A DNA stretch of 64,000 nucleotides from contig NC_083569.1 of assembly GCF_027579695.1 (NCBI RefSeq), positions 68,509,149 through 68,573,148 of the forward strand, given 5' to 3'. Numbering within the stretch: the first letter of the stretch is position 1; each line of letters begins with the position of its first letter. Below are positions 1-9,881 of the stretch, one piece after another. The notes below the pieces were generated by a model. It made no database searches. It saw only the letters and a program-made list of their open reading frames with translations, and was not told the origin of the DNA. Made by a program: the position numbers and the translations under genes. The stretch is from Neoarius graeffei (lineage: Eukaryota > Chordata > Actinopteri > Siluriformes > Ariidae).

Positions 1-91
1 AAAATGCACCTTCAGTTGTCACAAGTCTGTCTCCCATTTCCTCATTTCCTCCAAACTGCAAAAGTGTTACACCCATTCTTCTGGCATTTTT

Positions 92-450
92 TTCCATTCC
101 ATTATCTGTAACCACTTATCCTGTACAAGGTCGCAGGCAAGCTGGAGCCTGTCCCAGCTGACTATGGGCGAGAGGAAGGGTACACCCTGGACAAGTTGCC
201 AGATCATCACAGGGCTGACACATAGAGACAAACAACCATTCACACCTACAGTCAATTTAGAGCCACCAATTAACCTAACCTGCATGTCTTTGGACTGTGG
301 GGGAAACCGGAGCACCTGGAGGAAACCCACGCAGACATGGGGAGAACATGCAAACTACACACAGAAAGGCCCCCGTCAGCCACTGGGCTCAAACTCAAAA
401 CCTTCTTGCTGTGAGGCAACAGTGCTAACCACTACACCACCATGCCGCCC
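92..450 (-). mobile_element. tRNA-headed SINE (DANA/V-SINE-like), copy 1
   Basis: The element reads on the minus strand. Its head, at the right end (about 390-450), resembles a tRNA gene: an A-box-like GTGGTGTAGTGGTTAGC followed by a B-box region, here decayed. The middle carries the conserved segment also seen in the other copies in this window (GGTTTCCTCC, ACAGTCCAAAGACATGC). The tail lies at the left. Reading frames crossing it on either strand are repeat shadows, not genes. No clean target-site duplication was found. The V-SINE assignment rests on remembered similarity of the central core; the tRNA-like head is visible. Confidence 0.85.
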
Positions 451-621
451 TTTTCGTCTGGCAAGTGTAGCAGCATAACCCTAATTTATGTTATTCCACT
501 GAGTGTTAGGGGGCATATGAGGTAAATGAAATGACACAAAGTTTGCTAATTATACATTTAAAAAAAAAAACATGGTTTACATGGTCAGATGCTTTTTTTT
601 AGAGAAATGAAAAGATTTGCA

Positions 622-753
622 GCCCTGTGATGACCTAGCGACTTGTCCAGGGTGTACCCCGCCTTTCGCCCGTAGTCAGCTGGGATAGGCTCCAGCTTGC
701 CTGCGACCCTGTAGAACAGGATAAAGTGGCTAGAGATAATTAGAATGAGATGA
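622..753 (+). mobile_element. 5'-truncated SINE 3' end with 13-bp target-site duplication
   Basis: Only the last ~130 bases of the SINE are present, from GCCCTGTGATGACC to the GAGATGA-type tail. The insert is bounded by a perfect 13-bp direct repeat, GAAAAGATTTGCA, at 609-621 and 754-766. Truncation at the 5' end plus a target-site duplication is the mark of LINE-driven target-primed reverse transcription that stopped early. Confidence 0.9.
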
Positions 754-766
754 GAAAAGATTTGCA

Positions 767-1200
767 AATCAAAGCACATTTCCTTTGATCTAAGCACACA
801 GCAGGTAAATAAAAAAATTTTTTTGGCTCATACAACTTTCTGAGACATTGCTGTGCATTACAAGTACTTGTGATATATTATTTTAAACATAATATTTATT
901 AGAATATTCATAGGAAATGTTTTGAAACAGTCACTTGAAATATATAAGCACTATCTAAGTCCATATGCAGAGATAGACATTTACATTTTGTGCCATTACA
1001 AAAATACATATTTGTGGAAATGTTATGATGGTCTTGGATGATTTCTCAAGACCAAGACAGGTCTCAAGTATCACAGCACGACTTGGTCTATGAAGGCATT
1101 TTAACACCTTGTTTACAAGGTACCTATAATGCTGGTCAATGAACTGCACAGGCTGTGGTCTCCAGATCCAGTGGGGATCTACTTTCATCAAAAGAAAAGT
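767..1200. other. No gene recognised
   Basis: AT-rich sequence with no convincing coding region, RNA gene or recognised repeat. A 78-codon minus-strand frame (955-1191) has no motif I can name. Confidence 0.5.
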
Positions 1201-1204
1201 ATAG

Positions 1205-1680
1205 CATGAGCTAGAGAGTGTGATGATGGAGTATTATTTGGCAGAGGTCTTTAGGATGCATGGTGCCACCAGACTCCCTCCACACAAACTGTGGGATTGT
1301 GCTATGGACCTGCTTCCAGGAGATACTCCTCCATGTCCTGGCATCCAGCAAACAGACTGCCTTCCACATGAGCAGCATCAGTCAGGTTTTTCTCGAAGAA
1401 AAATTATGGGGGATTATAGCCATATATAGATTACCAAGGACTGAATCAGGTCACAAAGAAATTTCTGTATGCCCTGCCTTAGGGCCTGGCTGCACTGGAA
1501 CAACTACATGGGATGCCAGGTTTTCAGAAAGCTTGCTTTGAAGGGTGTGTACTGCCCCTTGCCTATCTAGGATGGAGACTAGTGACTTCTCAATAGCCAT
1601 AGGGCACTATGAATACCTGGTGGATGTTATATGGCTTGTGAGGAAACCACTGTGTTCCAGCGCTAGAAGGTACAGGTTTT
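1205..1680 (+). pseudogene. Decayed Ty3/gypsy pol fragment (start of reverse transcriptase)
   Basis: The frame from about 1220 reads [20 protein letters not shown] and then DLLPGDTPP, matching the segment just upstream of the RT palm in fish gypsy elements; the gypsy copy at 62955-63725 has the parallel [20 protein letters not shown] and DLLPGMAPP. Downstream, pieces resembling YRGLNQVT..K..YALP and GHYEYLV appear in shifting frames, so several indels have accumulated. LTRs, protease, RNase H and integrase are absent. It is a dead, isolated fragment. Confidence 0.7.
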
Positions 1681-2960
1681 GTACAGACGATTTCAAAGAT
1701 TAAGTCTTTTACCTTCATGAGTACAGATTGTACTAATAGTAGGACTTAGAGTACTACATAAAAATCACACACACAAATAAATGCACAGCATGAGCTGGTA
1801 AATAGTGTGGATTTTCACAATGTATATTGTATATTCTAAGGTTACTCAGTGTTTCTCTCTCCTGGTTTTCTTCCTGTGCTTATTTCATTGTCCCCAACTT
1901 TTACCAAGCATAATTTTAGCTTAGTTTCAGCACCCTTTCTCTAGAGTGCAATTAGTAAAACATATATAAAAGATAAAGGGAGATTATTGACAGTTAATGT
2001 CTAAAACACTTGTTCCATTTGCTCTGACTAATTCTTTATCGGACTAAACTTCTGAAAAGAATGACTCACTTAGCACTTCCACCTGTTTCCTCCAGATAAA
2101 TGGGTTGTGGCGGGGCTGTTTGATAGAAAGGGGAAACAAAGTATGTCAGCATATCCCTACACCTCAGAGAATTGTTCACCATTCCCCAGTCACTCACTTT
2201 AGAAACTCATTAGTGGGCTGAAATTCTCCCCACCTTACCTAACCTCCTGAAACTGCAACATTCAGCATTTTCCAAAAATTGTTCACTCTCTTTCCTTCCT
2301 CTACTGCTTGCATTGTATAGACTTTATTTTATTTTACTAATGATTGCACTTTTTTAACCTGAGAAAATGAGTGTGTGTGTGTGTTTGATAGTGCTATTGG
2401 GTTCTTTGGTGACTTGAGGCTATTTATTGTACAAGTACTTAAATAAACTGTTCAGATTAAGAAGGGAGTGTCATTATTCAGTTCATGTCTGCTTATGCAA
2501 CTCTTATTTTTATTTAATCCTTTATGTCCTTATTAACTTTACCCCTCCTTATAATCTCTCTCGATGAAAAGACATGCACTTGAAAAGAATCAGCACTGGC
2601 ATAAGGGAGGACGGTAATATCTTTGTGATGCAGTAAGCCTTTGGTGTAGGAGCAGCCTCTTTCAATAGATATGTGACCAGAGGAAGAAACATTTATTAGG
2701 GGTTATCTCAAAGGCACTGGTTGAATTTTGGCAACCTAATTGGTCTTACTGTCTGAAAATGATTTTTTTTTTTTTTTTTTTGTCCTTTGAGATAAAGTTT
2801 TCAGAGTAATGAGATGTTGGAGACCTCAGATCATTTTACAGTTCGATGCAAAACCAAAGGAACATTTTTCCCCCTGATATTCTGCCTAATTTAGTCTTGG
2901 CCAACTCCCAACCTCCAGCCAGCTCTCCCCTATCAGACGATAGCTACCAACCAGGGAGGG
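1681..2960. other. No gene recognised; short (GT)n and poly-T tracts
   Basis: Unique-looking AT-rich sequence. A short GT run lies near 2371-2385 and a run of about 20 T at 2762-2781. I see no exon or repeat family here. Confidence 0.5.
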
Positions 2961-3275
2961 CAAAGGCTAAAGCTGGTTTTACACTGTGCGATTTCAGTGG
3001 TCTTTTGCAATTATACGTTGTCACACTTAATGAAATGATCCCAATAAGAATTCTGTAACAGACTGTGCTTTAACATGTGTGCTTCATGTCAGATTAAGTG
3101 ATGAAGATATCTACTATGCTCAGTCATACTGTGTGCACAGCAATGCAGTACAACATTTTAGCACTTCAACTGGAAAGCATAAACATAGTCGCATTGTCAA
3201 AACATTTCACACTGTCACAATAGTAAATAAACTGTGTGAACAGAACATTTGCATGCTAATTAGCTAGCTACATAC

Positions 3276-3514
3276 CTGGAAAGTGTGTCATCCTCTATTT
3301 CTTTCCATCTCACATCCCTTTTTGTCCTATCATGATATAACTGTGTTGAAACATTATAGAGACATTTTGTCTGATGCTGCAATTCAACAAACTGCACTCC
3401 TTTTAAGTCAAAAATATTTTGTTTACATTTTGCCATTGCCAGGACAATGACTGTTTGCTGTCCCATGAAATTGATGTAATCATGTGTAGTACTCCTATTA
3501 GTAGATTTAAACAA
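3276..3514 (-). pseudogene. MADF-domain exon of a PIF/Harbinger-type second gene (remnant)
   Basis: The minus-strand frame contains CLYNVSTQLYHDRTKRDVRW followed by KEI. This fits the MADF (Adf-1 type Myb/SANT-like) pattern LY....Y.D...R...W..I. Many fish Harbinger elements encode such a DNA-binding protein next to the transposase. The exon appears to end at 3276, where the minus strand reads CCAG|GTATGT, a near-ideal splice donor; beyond it the frame reaches a stop. No transposase was found nearby and the element's ends were not resolved, so this is probably a non-autonomous relic. A host MADF gene exon is a less likely alternative. Confidence 0.6.
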
Positions 3515-4067
3515 GTGTCATAACAGTGGTTACATGCTGAGATTTTAGGCAAAATTTTCTGAATGTGACAGACGTTGATTATCTTTGGTCACAGTGGCAC
3601 TAAATCCACTGGTGAGCATGTCACATTAAGCATTCTAAAATCACCAATCTCAATTTCAAATTATCCTTTACAATTTGTGATTGTGACTGCGAGAGCAAAA
3701 TCAGGCTGAATATCATACACTGTAATGCCGACTTAACACAAGCTTCCTTAGAGACAGGTGAAGTTGCTGACCACATCCTTTTGAACTGCTGCTCATGCTG
3801 CATCACGGGTTGGTGTAACACATGGAAAGCGCTATCCACCTCTCCTGCAAGCATGAGCTCACAGACACCAATGATTTGCTAGTGTCATTATGATAAGTGA
3901 GAGAGTATGCCAGCCCTCCCACCCAGAAAACATGGCCCAGTCACAGATGGCGATGGCATCGTCCAGATTCAAACTTGCAATCTCTGAATTTCAAATTTCA
4001 GAGGAATTGCAGTATTATAAATGGGCATATGTGGTATGAATACATGCATTCATGGATGCAGTATAAA
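3515..4067. other. No gene recognised
   Basis: Possibly the remaining part of the element carrying the MADF exon, but I could not match ends. No other feature is supported. Confidence 0.4.
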
Positions 4068-4233
4068 TACAGCACCAGTCAAAAGTTTGGACACACCTAC
4101 TCATTCATCTGTGTTTCTGTATTTTGATTATTTTCTACATTGTAGAACACTGAAGACATCAAAACTATGAAATAACCTATGGAGCATGTATGGAATTATG
4201 TGGTAAACAAAAAAGTGTTTAAAAAACAACATA

Positions 4234-5843
4234 CAGTGGTGCTTGAAAGTTTGTGAACCCTTTAGAATTTTCTATGTTTCTGCATAAATATGACCTAAAA
4301 CATCATCAGATTTTCACATAAGTCCTAAAAGTAGATAAAGAGAACCCAGTTAAACAAATGAGACAAAAATATTATACCTGGTCATTTATTTATTGAGGAA
4401 AATAATCCAATATTACATATCAGTGAGTGACAAAAGTATGTGAACCTCTAGGATTAGCAGTTAATTTGAAGGTGAAATTAGAGTCGGGTGTTTTCAATCA
4501 GTGAGATGACAATCAGGAGTGAGTGGGCACCCTGTTTTATTTAAAGAACAGGGATCTATCAAAGTCTGATCTTCACAACACATGTTTGTGGAAGTGTATC
4601 ATGGCACGAGCAAAGGAGATTTCTGAGAACCTCAGAAAAAGCATTGTTGATGCTCCTCAGGCTGGAAAATGTTACAAAACCATCTCTAAAGAGTTTGGAC
4701 TCGACCAATCCACAGTCAGACAGATTGTGTACAAATGGAAGAAATTCAAGACCATTGTTACCCTCCCCAGGAGTGGTTGACCAACAAAGATCACTCCAAG
4801 AGCAAGGCGTGTAATAGTCAGGGAGGTCACAAAGGACCCCAGGGTAACTTCTAAGCAACTGAAGACCTCTCTCACATTGGCTAATGTTAATGTTCATGAG
4901 TCCACCATCAGGAGAACACTGAACAACAATGGCGTGCATGGCAGAGTTGCAAGGAGAAAGCCGCTGCTCTCCAAAAAGAACATTGCTGCTCATCTGCAGT
5001 TTGCAAAAGATCACGTGGACAAGCCAGAAGGCTATTGGAAAAATATTTTTTGGACGGATGAGACGAAAATAGAACTTTTTGGTTTAAATGAGAAGCGTTA
5101 TGTTTGGAGAAAGGAAAACACTGCATTCCAGCAGAAGAACCTTATCCCATCTGTGAAACGTGGTGGTGGTAGTATCATGGTTTGGGCCTGTTTGGCTGCA
5201 TCTGGGCCAGGACGGCTTGCCATCATTGATGGAACAATGAATTCTGAATTATACCAGCAAATTCGAAAGGAAAGTGTCAGGACATCTGTCCATGAACTGA
5301 ATCTCAAGAGAAGGTGGGTCATGCAGCAAGACAACGACCCTAAGCACACAAGTCGTTCTACCAAAGAATGGCTAAAGAAGAATAAAGTTAATGTTTTGGA
5401 ATGGCCAAGTCAAAGTCCTGACCTTAATCCAATGGAAATGTTGTGGAAGGACCTGAAGCGAGCAGTTCATGTGAGGAAACCCACCAACATCCCAGAGTTG
5501 AAGCTGTTCTGTACGGAGGAACGGGCTAAAATTCCTCCAAGCCAGTGTGCAGGACTGATCAACAGTTACCGCAAACGTTTAGTTGCAGTTATTGCTGCAC
5601 AAGGGGGTCACACCAGATAGTGAAAGCAAAGGTTCACATACTTTTGCCACTCACAGATATGTAATATTGGATCATTTTCCTCAATAAATAAATGACCAAG
5701 TATAATATTTTTGTCTCATTTGTTTAACTGGGTTCTCTTTATTTACTTTTAGGACTTGTGTGAAAATCTGATGATGTTTTAGGTCATATTTATGCAGAAA
5801 TATAGAAAATTCTAAAGGGTTCACAAACTTTCAAGCACCACTG
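4234..5843 (+). mobile_element. Tc1-A, complete Tc1-like transposon
   Basis: The 1610-bp element begins CAGTGGTGCTTGAAAG and ends with its reverse complement. TA dinucleotides flank both sides (4232-4233 and 5844-5845), the Tc1/mariner target duplication. Terminal inverted repeats are about 213 bp (4234-4446 and 5631-5843), long repeats of the IR/DR type. It sits inside repeat B. Two more members of the same family occur at 8536-31524 and 9882-11490. Confidence 0.95.
4601..5620 (+). pseudogene. Tc1 transposase (DD34E), one premature stop
   Basis: The frame from ATG 4601 to TAG 5620 spans 339 residues, the usual length of a Tc1 transposase, and is broken only by TGA at 4778-4780 (codon 60). 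The sister copy at 9882-11490 has CGA there, so this is one CpG transition. The N-terminal part carries the paired-type helix-turn-helix region (KEISENLRKSIVDA... STVRQIVYKW). Catalytic residues are visible: WTDET (first Asp), [11 protein letters not shown] (second Asp) and SPDLNPMEMLW (Glu). A long minus-strand frame here (4559-5014) is antisense shadow. Confidence 0.95.
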
Positions 5844-6431
5844 TATGTTTCATATTTTAGATTCTTCAGAGTAGCCACCGTTTACCTTGATGACGCTTTG
5901 CACACTACTGGCATTATCTTAACCAGCTTCATGAGGTTGTTTTTTTTTTAAATGACACTGTATTTTCATATGCAGTACCAGTCAAAATTTGGACACCCCT
6001 ACTCATTCATAGGGTTTTCTGTATTTTGATTATTTTTTACATTGTAGAGTAATACTGAAGACATTAAAACTATGAAATAACATCTGGAACATATCTGGAA
6101 TTATGTGGTGAACAAAAAAGTGTTGAAATATGTTTGATATTTTAGATTATTGAAAGTATCCACCATTTACCTTGATGACGCTTTACACACTATTGGCATT
6201 ATCTTAACCAGCTTCATGAGGTAGTCACCTGAAATGCTTATCAATTAACAGGGGTGCCTCGTCAAAAGTTAATTAGTCCAATTTCTTACGTTCTTAATGG
6301 TGTTTGAGATCAAACAGTAAACAGTAAATAATAAAAATACAGTAAATAGCCCTATTCCACAACTGTAGTAATCCATATTATGTCAAGAACCACTTGACTA
6401 AGTAAAGAGAAATGACATCTATCATCACTTT

Positions 6432-6797
6432 AATGCTCCTGCTGTTGGCAGCTTCAAATCTAGACTAAAGACCAAGCTGTTTTCAGATGCTTTCTGCTAA
6501 ATGATTAATATTGTCATCTTTACATGTTTTAAACTTTCTTAACTTTTACAGTCTTTGCATGTTTTAAACTTTACTTAACTTTTATTCTATTTTATTCTGC
6601 TATTTTTTACTGAACTTTTACTTCATTTTATTATTTTATTTTTACTATTGTTTAATTCTTATTATTTTTCTTCCCCATTTATTTTATGTAATTTTATTTT
6701 CTATTGTTTACTGTTTTGCTTTTACTTCTGTAAAGCACATTGAACTGCCACTGTATATGAAATGTGCTATATAAATAAACTTGCCTTGCCTTGCCTA
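6432..6797 (+). mobile_element. LINE 3' end (CR1/L2/Rex-like non-LTR retrotransposon)
   Basis: The first part encodes the last residues of a LINE ORF2, SFKSRLKTKLFSDAFC then stop TAA at 6498-6500; the better preserved minus-strand LINE at 51843-52143 ends with the parallel FKSRLKTYLFSQALC. A T-rich 3' UTR follows, then AAATGTGCTATATAAATAAA and the short tail repeat (TTGCC)n. Severe 5' truncation is typical of target-primed insertions. Confidence 0.75.
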
Positions 6798-6806
6798 AGA
6801 CACTTG

Positions 6807-6881
6807 GTCCTGTCAATTCAATGTTTTTTCTTAATTTTTAATTAATAAAAATAAAGAAAAAAACCATTGAACTGACAGGAC
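6807..6881. repeat. Hairpin with ~27-bp arms
   Basis: GTCCTGTCAATTCAATG near the left is matched by the reverse complement CATTGAACTGACAGGAC at the right (one mismatch), and the A/T-rich centre is also near-palindromic. It lies at the right end of repeat B copy 2. Confidence 0.8.
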
Positions 6882-6890
6882 GAAAATCAA

Positions 6891-8533
6891 TATTTCTTCC
6901 TGCTGTGTCTGCTTAAAATCCCTTACAAAATGGTTCCATCATTTGCAATGTATCTCTTAATAATTAATTCTGTTCTAGCAGTATTTTATTTTTTTTCCTT
7001 TTCTCAGACTTCATCTGCCATTTATTATAATATTATGACATTGTTCCTGCAATTATTAACTGGACATCAATGAGGTACAATAGTGGATATTGTTAATGTC
7101 ATGCATGAACCTTTTTGTTCAAGGGCAACTTGACTGGTGATGATAGTGCAGTTCTAGTCACAGAAAGGTATTAATAAAGTATGATTTGATTCTCTCTATG
7201 AAACAAAGGTTAGGAAGACATGCAGGCAAAGTTCTTAATGATATTCAGCTTAGAGCAGACTGTACCTGAGTCCAGTCTGGTACCACAAAATTAACCCCAT
7301 GTGTATTTCCTTTGCACAATATGTTCCAAGGAGACTAAGATCAACCTACTTCAGCTTTAGGAATTATTAGACTCGACATTAATGTGGTTACCTGCATACC
7401 AACCAGTTCTCTCTAGGGCATAGTGGAAGACTACAAGATTCTTCATATGAAACATTAGCAAATAAGGTTCTTACATGTTCAAATGAAAACTGAGCACTAG
7501 CGTTTTTAATGTGTTTAAACCATTGGCTTTAAAAACAAGAAGAACCTTTTTTGTGTGATATTGCTAATGCTGCAAATAACAGAGGAGTAGGAGTACACAT
7601 CAACCAGGGACTTGCGTCAGTGTCCAGAAGCACTGTACTTAATGAAGTTCAGAGGCATGGAGAAATTAGCAACATCAAAACCAGAATCTACTAATTAATT
7701 AGGCTTCTTGCTCAGTCAGAACACATCCTCTCCGAGAGGCCCATTAACATGTGTCATTAACATGTACCTGCGACTTTTCTGTCAGCTGCTAATGCTAGTT
7801 TATAGAACACATTATGCAGAGCTTTGTCAACATGGTTAGCAGGGAGTCTCATTGGAGATGAACAAAAGCAACAAATGAACAGACACATCCAGGTGCCTTT
7901 GGAATGAGGAAAGTCTAAAGAAGGTGTTTTCAGTAGGTGATAGGTTTCTAAAAACAAGCAGCTTATGAGTCATTCACCACTGTTTTACAGCAACATGTGG
8001 CATGGTGATCAAGATTTATTTTAGGAGCTATCTTGTTTCAACTCCAACTAAGTATGAGAGTATCTAATTTCATGAAAATGTACCTTCTTTTAATAACTGT
8101 CATTCTAACTAGACCTAAAATCGTAAACGACATAATGGTGAAAATTCCAACCTTGAGGGATAAAAGAATTGTGGTAACTTTTTTTTTTTATCCTTTCATG
8201 TCAAAGGAACAGGCGATTTCAGATCATCTCAGAGATAATTTCCTGCACAACATTAAACACCTTTGTCTGACTAGTGTCTATGAAGTTACTTCAATAGTAT
8301 TGGAAATCACCTGCTCAATTGTGCTAATGAAGTGCTCTCTCAGACACGAATGCTCCTGATTAAAAACACCAGTTATTAAATGTGAGATGAATGACATTAA
8401 TTAGGCACCTTTTTTAAAAACAACTTGTCAGTGTAGTTTTGTCACTTAAAAATTGAGGTCTGATTTGCCAAAGGCAAATGAAATGCCTGTGTACGATGTT
8501 GAACAACAAACTGACAGTAGTGATTGTGCATTC
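6891..8533. other. No gene recognised
   Basis: AT-rich single-copy-looking sequence. Reading frames up to about 108 codons (8033-8359) show no motif and no supporting context. Confidence 0.5.
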
Positions 8534-8755
8534 TACAGTGGTGCTTGAAGGTTTATGAACCCTTTAGAATTTTCTACATTTCTGCATAAATATGACCAAA
8601 AACATCATCAGATTTTCACACAAGTCCTAAAAGTAGATAAAGAGAACCCAGTAAAACAAATGAGACAAAAATATTACACTTAGTCATTTATTTATTGAGG
8701 AAAATGATCCAATATTACATATCTGTGAGTGGCAAAAGTATGTGAACCTCTGCTT

Positions 8756-9427
8756 TCAGTATCTGGTGTGACCCCCCTGTGCAGTAATAACTGTAACTAA
8801 ACGTTTCCGGTAACTGTTGATCAGTCCTGTACACCGGCTTGGAGGAATTTTAGCCCATTCCTCCGTACAGAACAGCTTCAACTCTGGGATGTTGGTGGGT
8901 TTCCTCACATGAACTGCTTGCTTCAGGTCCTTCCACAACATTTCAATTGGATTAAGGTCAGGACTTTGACTTGGCCATTCCAAAACATTAACTTTATTCT
9001 TCTTTAACCATTCTTCGGTAGAACAACTTGTGTGCTTAGGGTCGTTGTCTTGCTGCATGACCCACCTTCTCTTGAGATTCAGTTCATGGACAGATGTCCT
9101 GACATTTTCCTTTAGAATTCGCTGGTATAATTCAGAATTCATTGTTCCATCAATGATGGCAAGCCGTCCTGGCCCAGATGCAGCAAAACAGGCCCAAACC
9201 ATGATACTACCACCACCATGTTTCACAGATGGGATAAGGTTCTTATGCTGGAACGCAGTGTTTTCCTTTCTCCAAACATAACGCTTCTCATTTAAACCAA
9301 AAAGTTCTATTTTGGTCTCATCCATCCACAAAACATTTTCCCAATAGCCTTCTGGCTTGTCCATGTGATCTTTAGCAAACTGCAGATGAGCAGCAATGTT
9401 CTTTTTGGACAGCAGTGGCTTTCTCCT
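8756..9427 (-). pseudogene. Tc1-H transposase, C-terminal two thirds
   Basis: Open minus-strand frame from RRKPLLSKKN to the stop at 8756-8758, with first Asp in WMDET, second in [11 protein letters not shown] and Glu in SPDLNPIEMLW, so all catalytic residues are kept. The N-terminal DNA-binding part is not here; it lies 21 kb away at 30450-30785 on the other side of the BEL insertion. Confidence 0.93.
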
Positions 9428-9881
9428 TATGCCGACCATTGATGGGATGCGAGACTCCTGTTCCTTTCACAGATGTTTACTGACACCATAGAACTAAAAG
9501 TTCAAGTAGACAAAATAAAAGACAACATCAGCTATTGCAATCATTACAGAAATAGCATTGCTTAGCACTGTAGCCAATACCGATAAAAAATACATAAAGT
9601 AATACTGACCACTTTAGCCTGCTTTTCAACCAACAGCAGAGTCATTCCCCAGAGGCAATCTTCACAGTAAAAAAAAAAAAGATTCTTCAGCTTACACTTC
9701 TCATAAAACCACATTCACACAGTTATAATAAACACCACAAAGCATGGAGTAAGAATAAAAAGGAACGAACTAGCAGGTAACATCACCGCTACAAGTACTC
9801 CTCGGTCTCTGTGTGACGCTTATGGAGCTAATAGGCGCTACTTCCGTTTTTTTTTTTTTTACTCCTTTCAAAATAAAGGTA

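Larger units (their letters stand above)
4070..5940 (+). mobile_element. Tc1-like repeat B, copy 1 (split by Tc1-A)
   Basis: Terminal sequence CAGCACCAGTCAAAAGTTTG starts at 4070, just after a TA (4068-4069). It runs to 4233, is interrupted by Tc1-A, then resumes at 5846 and ends around 5940 after CAGCTTCATGAGG. The same sequence occurs in copies at 5973 and near 50295. It contains only the 5' terminal repeat and leader; no transposase is left. The type of terminus (CAGT.CCAGTCAAAAGTTTGG) belongs to a widespread fish Tc1-like family. Confidence 0.75.
5973..6890 (+). mobile_element. Tc1-like repeat B, copy 2 (split by a LINE 3' end)
   Basis: Starts CAGTACCAGTCAAAATTTGG at 5973 and parallels copy 1, continuing through CTTGATGACGCTTTACACAC and GTCAAAAGTTAATTAG. 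Around 6432 a LINE tail interrupts it. After 6797 the sequence TAAGACACTTGGTCCTGTCA again resembles the expected continuation. The terminal inverted repeat at the right was not found, so the copy is incomplete. Confidence 0.65.

Noticed and set aside
92-450. Target duplication TCTGGCA near both sides of SINE copy 1
   Set aside because: The two TCTGGCA sites are several bases away from the SINE ends, so the match is probably chance.
4559-5014. 151-codon minus-strand frame
   Set aside because: Antisense shadow of the Tc1 transposase; the same frame appears opposite other Tc1 copies.
8033-8359. 108-codon frame
   Set aside because: No homology recognised, no promoter or splice context, low-complexity start.
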